Assembly: GCA_001557505.1 (NCBI GenBank)
Contig: LSAX01000003.1
Location: 434,001-498,000 of the forward strand
Length of the DNA: 64,000 bases
Direction of reading: 5' to 3'
From: Reticulascus tulasneorum
Taxonomy: Eukaryota; Ascomycota; Sordariomycetes; Glomerellales; Reticulascaceae
Program-made: the position numbers and the translations under genes
Notes under the pieces: model-generated
The model's database searches: none
What the model was told of the DNA's origin: nothing
Seen by the model: only the letters and a program-made list of their open reading frames with translations
Part shown: piece by piece, positions 58,463 to 64,000 of the stretch
Numbering within the stretch: position 1 is the stretch's first letter
Layout of the letters: each line of letters starts with the position of its first letter

Positions 58463-59686
58463 ATGGCGCTCGATAGCTACTACCAAAACAAGATCGAGGC
58501 GATGAAGCTTGAGATCCTCAAGGGCCAAGCTGTCCTCCGCCGCCTCGAAGCCCAAAGAAACGACTACAACTCACGGGTGCGGCTATTACGAGAAGAGCTT
58601 GGCCTGCTGCAGCAACCGGGGTCCTACGTCGGAGAGGTCGTCAAGGTGATGAGCACGAAGAAGGTCTTGGTGAAGGTGCACCCGGAAGGCAAATATGGTA
58701 TGGTGGACTGGACGCAGTGATGCGACCGACATATTTACTGACTCTGCCTAGTCGTCGATGTTTCCGATAGCGTTGACATTACGAAGCTTACGGTCGGCAA
58801 GAGGGTCACCCTGCTTTCCGACAGCTACAAGCTAGAGAAGATCCTTCCGTCGTCCGTCGACCCGCTCGTATCCCTCATGATGGTAGAAAAGGTGCCGGAC
58901 AGCACATACGACATGATTGGTGGTCTGGACCAGCAGATCAAGGAAATCAAGGAGGTCATCGAATTGGGACTGAAGCACCCGGAGCTGTTCGAATCGCTGG
59001 GCATCGCGCAGCCGAAGGGAGTCCTCCTCTACGGACCCCCGGGAACGGGCAAGACGTTGTTGGCGCGAGCTGTGGCCCATCACACCGACTGCAAGTTCAT
59101 CCGAGTGTCCGGTTCCGAGCTGGTGCAAAAGTACATTGGTGAGGGTAGCCGAATGGTGCGCGAGCTGTTCGTGATGGCGAGGGAACACGCACCGTCCATC
59201 ATCTTCATGGACGAAATCGACAGCATCGGCTCCTCGCGTGTCGAGGGCTCGTCCGGCGGCGACTCCGAAGTGCAAAGGACGATGTTGGAGCTTCTCAACC
59301 AGCTCGATGGCTTCGAACCCACCAAGAACATCAAGGTTATCATGGCGACGAATCGACTGGATATTCTCGACCCGGCCCTCCTGCGGCCCGGGCGAATCGA
59401 CCGAAAGATCGAGTTCCCGCCACCGAGCGTGGAAGCCCGTGCCGACATCCTGCGAATCCACAGCCGCAAGATGAACCTGACGAGAGGAATCAACCTGAAC
59501 AAGATTGCCGAGAAGATGAACGGCTGCTCCGGCGCCGAGCTGAAGGGTGTCTGCACAGAGGCCGGCATGTACGCGCTCCGAGAGCGGAGAGTCCACGTCA
59601 CTCAAGAGGATTTCGAGCTTGCCACCGCCAAGATCCTCAACAAGCACGACGACAAGGAGATTTCTCTCGGCAAGCTCTGGAAGTAG
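58463..59686 (+). CDS. rpt6: 26S proteasome regulatory ATPase Rpt6
   Basis: Two exons (58463-58697, 58752-59686) encode 389 aa, the expected size. The N-terminal coiled coil ([20 protein letters not shown]) and OB-fold region ([35 protein letters not shown] across the intron) lead into an AAA+ ATPase. It has Walker A GPPGTGKT (173-180), Walker B IIFMDEID (232-235) and arginine fingers in the [13 protein letters not shown] stretch. Sequence details such as [27 protein letters not shown] and the ending LGKLWK identify the Rpt6/PSMC5 subunit rather than other Rpt proteins. It unfolds substrates at the base of the 19S particle. The stop is 216 bp from that of the convergent Pro/Glu-rich gene. Confidence 0.96.
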
Positions 59687-59901
59687 GGGAGAAGCACGTT
59701 CACGTGGCGGGTGGGGTTGGATTCGGGGGCAGAGATTGCAACTAGACTGGGCCGCCGCATATTCCATAGAGGCGGCAGTATTCGTCTTCTGCCAAGGGGA
59801 CGTTGTGTACGGGTAACATGTAACAATACATTGAAAACCGCATCGAGATATTGACATGACCACCGCATCCTCCTGTGAAGAGGCGAAGACTAACTAGAGC
59901 T

Positions 59902-61131
59902 TCATGTCCACTGAATATCCAATTCAATCTTGATATCCAACTCAATCTTCAAGCCTGCCGTCATCCCAATCTCCACGTTCGGTTGTGTGCTGATCCCCTG
60001 CTCGATTTCTGGAGTACAAACGCAGATCTCCACGAGAACGCATATATCGAGGCATGCCTCCTGGTCATGGGTCCCATCACAACACAACCTCATTCCAGGA
60101 TACTCCTCTAACTCCTCCGGAGGATGCTCTGCGGGTATCTCAAGTATTTCCTCGGGTTCCTTCTCCGCTTCCGCTGGCGGCACTTCCGTTGGCTGCTTTG
60201 CGGGCTGTTCTGAGATCGTTGCTTCGGGGCAGCATTCGAGGATCTGATGTGACTCCTCCGCTGGTTGCTCTGCGGGCGGTGCTTCGGGTCCATTCTCAGG
60301 TTCTTCTACGGGTTGCTGCTGGAGCTGATCTGGTGGTATTTCCGCGGCTACGGTCTCAGCTTCCTTCTCAGGCTTCTTCTCCTTCTCAGGCTCATTTCCA
60401 CTCTCTATTTGGGGTTCTTCAGGCTGCTCCTCATGGGGTTGAGGTACCTTAGCAGGTTCTTGAGGTATCTCCTCGGGTTGCGTTTTGGGCTGCTCATTAG
60501 GGGCTTCAGGCACCTTCGCAGGCTCTTGCGGTGGCTCCTCGGGTTTCACTTCAGGCTGTGCCACTGGCACCAACTCGGGCTCCTTCTCCGGTTTCGTCTC
60601 CGGCAACGTCGCAGGCTCTTTAGGCTCCGTCGCCGGTTCCCCCACACAGTCAAACACCTCAACCGGAATCGCGATCATGTTGAACTGCACACAGGCATCC
60701 AGCAAGGCCCTCTTGAACAAATCCACCCCGCATACGTTGCCCGGGATGTCCCTGACCGTCAGCGTCAACACGCCCTTGACCAGCACCTCCTCCTTCGACT
60801 TCCACACAAACTTCCGGTTCTTCGGATCGCACACCCCGCCCTCCTCGCTCTTGTCGACGGCGCCCAGCGCGCGGAACAGCTCGCGGCCCTCGTCCATGAA
60901 GCACGGCCCGGGCACCTCGAAGCGCCAGCCCACGCGGCCGCGCGTAGGGAGGGACACCTTGTTCTTGCACACCATGTGGATGTTGGGGAAGGGGTCGAAG
61001 TCGGCCGGCGCGTTGGGCGGCGGCCATGAAGGGAGGGGTCCGCCGAACGGGTTGGAGTCGTAGACTATGCCAAACGTTGGGGTGAGGAGGGCGAAAAGAG
61101 GAAAGAAGCTGAGGGCAAGACGGGGACCCAT
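59902..61131 (-). CDS. secreted Pro/Glu-rich protein of unknown function
   Basis: This is a single exon of 409 aa. A signal peptide (MGPRLALSFFPLFALLTPTFG) precedes a folded-looking domain of about 145 residues with cysteines (HMVCKNKVSLPTRGRVGWRF, GPCFMDEGREL, GGVCDPKNRKFVW, NVCGVDLFKRALLDACVQF). The middle (about 170-330) is low-complexity: degenerate repeats built on PEEPPQEPAKVPEAP and PEEIPQEPAKVPQPH. The tail regains cysteines (LCCDGTHDQEACLDIC, ICVCTPE). The Pro/Glu stretch is likely an extended spacer, as in cell-wall or matrix proteins. No catalytic family is recognised. Repeat number may differ between isolates. Confidence 0.72.
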   Translation of the reverse strand: MGPRLALSFFPLFALLTPTFGIVYDSNPFGGPLPSWPPPNAPADFDPFPNIHMVCKNKVSLPTRGRVGWRFEVPGPCFMDEGRELFRALGAVDKSEEGGVCDPKNRKFVWKSKEEVLVKGVLTLTVRDIPGNVCGVDLFKRALLDACVQFNMIAIPVEVFDCVGEPATEPKEPATLPETKPEKEPELVPVAQPEVKPEEPPQEPAKVPEAPNEQPKTQPEEIPQEPAKVPQPHEEQPEEPQIESGNEPEKEKKPEKEAETVAAEIPPDQLQQQPVEEPENGPEAPPAEQPAEESHQILECCPEATISEQPAKQPTEVPPAEAEKEPEEILEIPAEHPPEELEEYPGMRLCCDGTHDQEACLDICVLVEICVCTPEIEQGISTQPNVEIGMTAGLKIELDIKIELDIQWT

Positions 61132-61686
61132 TTGTAAGTCTTTGAAGTGACTGGATTAGTTGACTGTTGTGGTGCAATCCGATGCTACTGGAGAAGATAC
61201 GACGTGATGCAGAGAAGAGAAAAGGCAACCGACTGATACGGCACGATAGGAAAACTAAATGAGCTTTGCTGGCGCTCACATAACGATCTCCGTTACGGCG
61301 CTTTCAATATTCGTTCCATAATCGATGAATAATGGTAGTGGTGTCGTTCAACTGTCCTTAATTATACTGTTGCGGAGATACCATCTCAACACCCCCAATC
61401 ACGCACGCGGCCAAGAAGCCATGTTGAGCAACCTTTTAGGCATCTCTATTGCACATCTACCATGTACCCGCGCCCTGTTCTAATGTACAGCCTAGGCCAG
61501 CCCTTATCCAACAAGCAATCCTTGTGGACCATATTTCGGCTCCGATGCCTTCGCAGAACCATATACAGGCAATGCCCCCAAACGCCATACCCTTGTCTTT
61601 AGTTCCTGTTGCCAAAAATTCAGATGCAAGATGCCATGATGCTCGCTAATGTTCTTCTCTCGTGCTCCGTAGACGTCACAGCCATT
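61132..61686. other. intergenic region
   Basis: This is non-coding DNA between the Pro/Glu-rich gene's start and the 3' end of the tyrosine phosphatase gene. Nothing specific is seen. Confidence 0.4.
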
Positions 61687-64000
61687 CTATCCGGTCATAT
61701 CCATAATCTGGCTGTCCTTTCGCACCTGCAGGCTGCCGCTCCGGGCACGGCCCTTCCCGGCCACCACAGGGCTGCTCTTTTCGTGCAACCGCCAAACATA
61801 CTCCATAATTGTTTCGTAGCAAAGGACAAACTGGCGCAGGCTTTGCACCATGCTCAGTCGCTGGCCTCGGAAATCCTCGACTGTTTTTGAGATGAGATCA
61901 ACGGTCTCATCGTTCAACCAGGCGGTGTCAAGCGGTGCGGTGTCACCCGATCCGCGCCTGGCGTCCCCGCTCGACCGTCGATTTGCGGGGCTGAATGAAA
62001 AGGTTGGCTCCTTCTGGGCCGTATGGGGCGAGACACCTTCCTCCTGCTCGCCGCTCATTTTGATATCGCCATCCGAGTCCCGCTTCCTGACTGGCTTCAA
62101 CATCGTCTTGGTGACTCGCTGCCGCTTCAGCATGTCGATCACGCTGTCCACGGTGCAAAACGTCCCCGTCCTTCCGCAACCCGCCGAGCAATGCACGAGC
62201 ATGGGCCGCGAACGTGCGTCTACTTCTGGCTCATCGTACCAAGCCATCCCAAGCAATTCCGGAGAAGCCATCGACGCTGTAATGGTTGGCGTGTCGATGG
62301 GCAACGCGGCACGCTGCATGACGTTCGACAGCTCAACCAATGCCAAGAGGTGGGATGGTTGCGCTGGCGCACCAAAGTCCGGCCAAGACGGGTAGTGTAA
62401 ATGGGTAATTTCACGGATAGGTGCGAATGGCTGCGAGGTGTGGGAGAGGGCAAACTTTCGAATGATGACGAACGGAGTTTCGCCTTGACTTGGGAGCTGC
62501 TGCGGGGTTGGGGCGGATGCTTCCAACAGCGTCGTGGTGTTGGCGCGTCTGCGACCAGACTCGGAATTTGACGTGTGCTCGGAGCCAACGGTGGCGTTGG
62601 AGCTGGAGCGATGCTTGTCAATGTCTAGAGAAACTTTCTTCTCTGAGAGCAGCCTCAGTTTGATCGGACCAAAGTCCCGACCCTGCCAATAAGGATGACA
62701 TTTGAGCTGCCCACCTTCGGATTCGGCCGTGAGCATGACGACGACGCGAACATCATGGTCCCAAATGACAGACCAAAAGTCCTAGGAGCGAACAGTCAGC
62801 CGCTGCACCGATCAAAAGTAACAAGTTTGCATGTTCTTACCTCAAAAGTAGCTGGGAGCGGTCCCTGGGTAGCGATGTACCGCTTGTTGCTCCTCGATGC
62901 CTTGATATGACTGGCATTGACATAGTCGCAGGCTCCTTCAGGACGGCCTAGCAACTTAACCCTAGCATGCTCGAAAGGCAGGATATCCTTGTACCGATTC
63001 TTGACGCCCTTTTCCACACCGCACAACTGAATCTGTTCTGACTCCTGCCGCGTTGATCCCGGATTGAACATCGAGAATGCCTTCTTCATCCGCGATTGCT
63101 CGTCCCGTTCGATATGGAGAAACTTCGCTGATACATCCTTGCCGTGGTCCGCAGTCTTGGACGCGTCCCGCAGCCATCGCGGGAGAACAGGCGACTCCAG
63201 GCCGTTTGGTCGCGATATATCTAGCTGACCAACGCCATCCGCCAGATCCATATTCTGCCGAATATTGGAGAAGAACGGGTTCGGATTACTGTTGGCAGTG
63301 GGTAGCATCACGCCACCGATCACAGGTGCTACGGCCGATCTGCTACCGTCCTGGTTGGTAGCGAACGGGGATGATCCACTGAGTCCGGCACCTGTCCGCT
63401 CATCGATGAAGTCGGAGCACTCTGCGTAGAACGCATTGAAGCCTCCCCGAAGAATCATCGTGGCGCCTTTGTAGCCCTCGTTCGTGAACTTCTTGATCAT
63501 ATTCATGCACGTGAGTGCGTCGCGCTTTTCCGCCGAATAAGCGTCGTATACTATCAGGGTCTGAGTGGATTGCCAGTTGGAAAACCGCTCCTGGTCCGCG
63601 GGGTTGTGGAATGTCTGCTGGAGCTTCTGAAGATTGTATGTGGCTCGTTTCAGTAGTGTGGTGGGAATGCACAAGTTCAACGCCCCCTCAATCCGCGACT
63701 GAGCGTATTGCTGGTTAACCCTCAAGTCTAAGAGGAGGATTTTCGCCGCATTGGCCGGATCTTCAATCATCTGCTTCAACTGTCCGGGTGCTATCAAGGA
63801 CGGTCCGCTTTCCATCTTCGGCGGTACTGTCTCGGCCCTCTTCTGGGTGGGGTTGGCCAGGTCTGGGGAAGGAAGGTCGGCCCTGTTTGAAGTCACCGAC
63901 AGTCGAGGATGTCGGTCGTCGACTCTCGACAAACCAGTCCGCCGTTGAAAGGGTGATTCGACCTGTCCTGGCGATTCAAATCGGGGAAGATTGAAGAACG
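61687..64000 (-). CDS. protein tyrosine phosphatase with rhodanese domain (partial at 5' end)
   Basis: The frame is still open at the right edge, so the true start lies beyond 64000. Exons are 62841-64000 (incomplete) and 61687-62781, separated by a 59-bp intron that joins PLPATFE to DFWSVIWD. The N-terminal part has a rhodanese/Cdc25-like domain (AAKILLLDLRVNQQYAQSRI, TLIVYDAYSAEKRDA, GYKGATMILRGGFNAFY). The PTP domain then gives NRYKDILPFEHARVKL, DYVNASHIKAS, KRYIATQGPLP, the WPD loop in HYPSWPDFGAP and the catalytic P-loop HCSAGCGRTG. Two Ser-rich insertions interrupt the domain. The combination matches S. pombe Pyp1/Pyp2-type phosphatases, which switch off stress MAP kinases; that function is inferred from family. 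Confidence 0.9.

Noticed and set aside
60265..61029. 254-codon forward open frame, Leu/Arg-rich
   Set aside because: It is the exact antisense of the Pro/Glu-rich secreted protein. Its composition follows from the repeats on the other strand, and it has no domain.
1..64000. tRNA genes, CRISPR arrays, phage or bacterial elements
   Set aside because: No cloverleaf-like region with A and B boxes was recognised by eye, and no spaced short repeats or prokaryotic gene clusters were seen. A covariance-model tRNA scan would be needed to exclude tRNAs.

Overview
This window is nuclear DNA of a filamentous ascomycete fungus. The gene content (Zn2Cys6 regulators, GH43 and S8 secreted hydrolases, an ENA-type P-ATPase, a KDM4-type demethylase, CBM1 domains) and the many 46-100 bp introns with GT...CTAAC...AG signals suggest a Sordariomycete, perhaps Hypocreales. 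The order-level guess is inference. I see no phage, CRISPR or bacterial operon structure. Exon borders below were worked out by hand from splice signals, reading phase and family conservation, so each is a prediction.

Left part (1-7.4 kb): a decayed Zn2Cys6 transcription factor, an intronless secreted GH43 glycosidase and a remnant of a D-threonine aldolase/D-serine dehydratase-like enzyme, in otherwise gene-poor DNA. Housekeeping block (7.5-28.7 kb): DNA polymerase delta small subunit, queuosine-salvage glycosylase, SUMO-activating subunit UBA2, a FabG/OAR1-like reductase, an LCB3-type sphingoid-base phosphatase, a KDM4-type histone demethylase, an AIF/AMID-like oxidoreductase, an intact Zn2Cys6 regulator and histidyl-tRNA synthetase. 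Most are convergent or divergent pairs.

Middle part (about 29-53.7 kb) looks accessory. It holds a palindromic repeat beside a broken tandem-CBM1 gene, an ENA P-type ATPase that is complete except for one in-frame TAA, degenerate AT-rich tandem repeats, a secreted protein of unknown function, two secreted subtilisins of different types, an ankyrin protein ending in a cytidine-deaminase-like domain, a glycine-rich membrane protein and a small secreted six-cysteine protein.

Right part (53.8-64 kb) returns to conserved genes: a VNX1-type vacuolar cation exchanger, proteasome ATPase Rpt6, a secreted Pro/Glu-rich protein and a rhodanese-tyrosine phosphatase that runs off the right edge.

The strongest lead for something under-described is the ankyrin-deaminase gene at 44.2-45.8 kb. 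Other points worth a look are the ENA nonsense codon, two GC-AG introns, the Trp-for-Cys change in a zinc cluster and the foldback repeat beside the CBM1 remnant.
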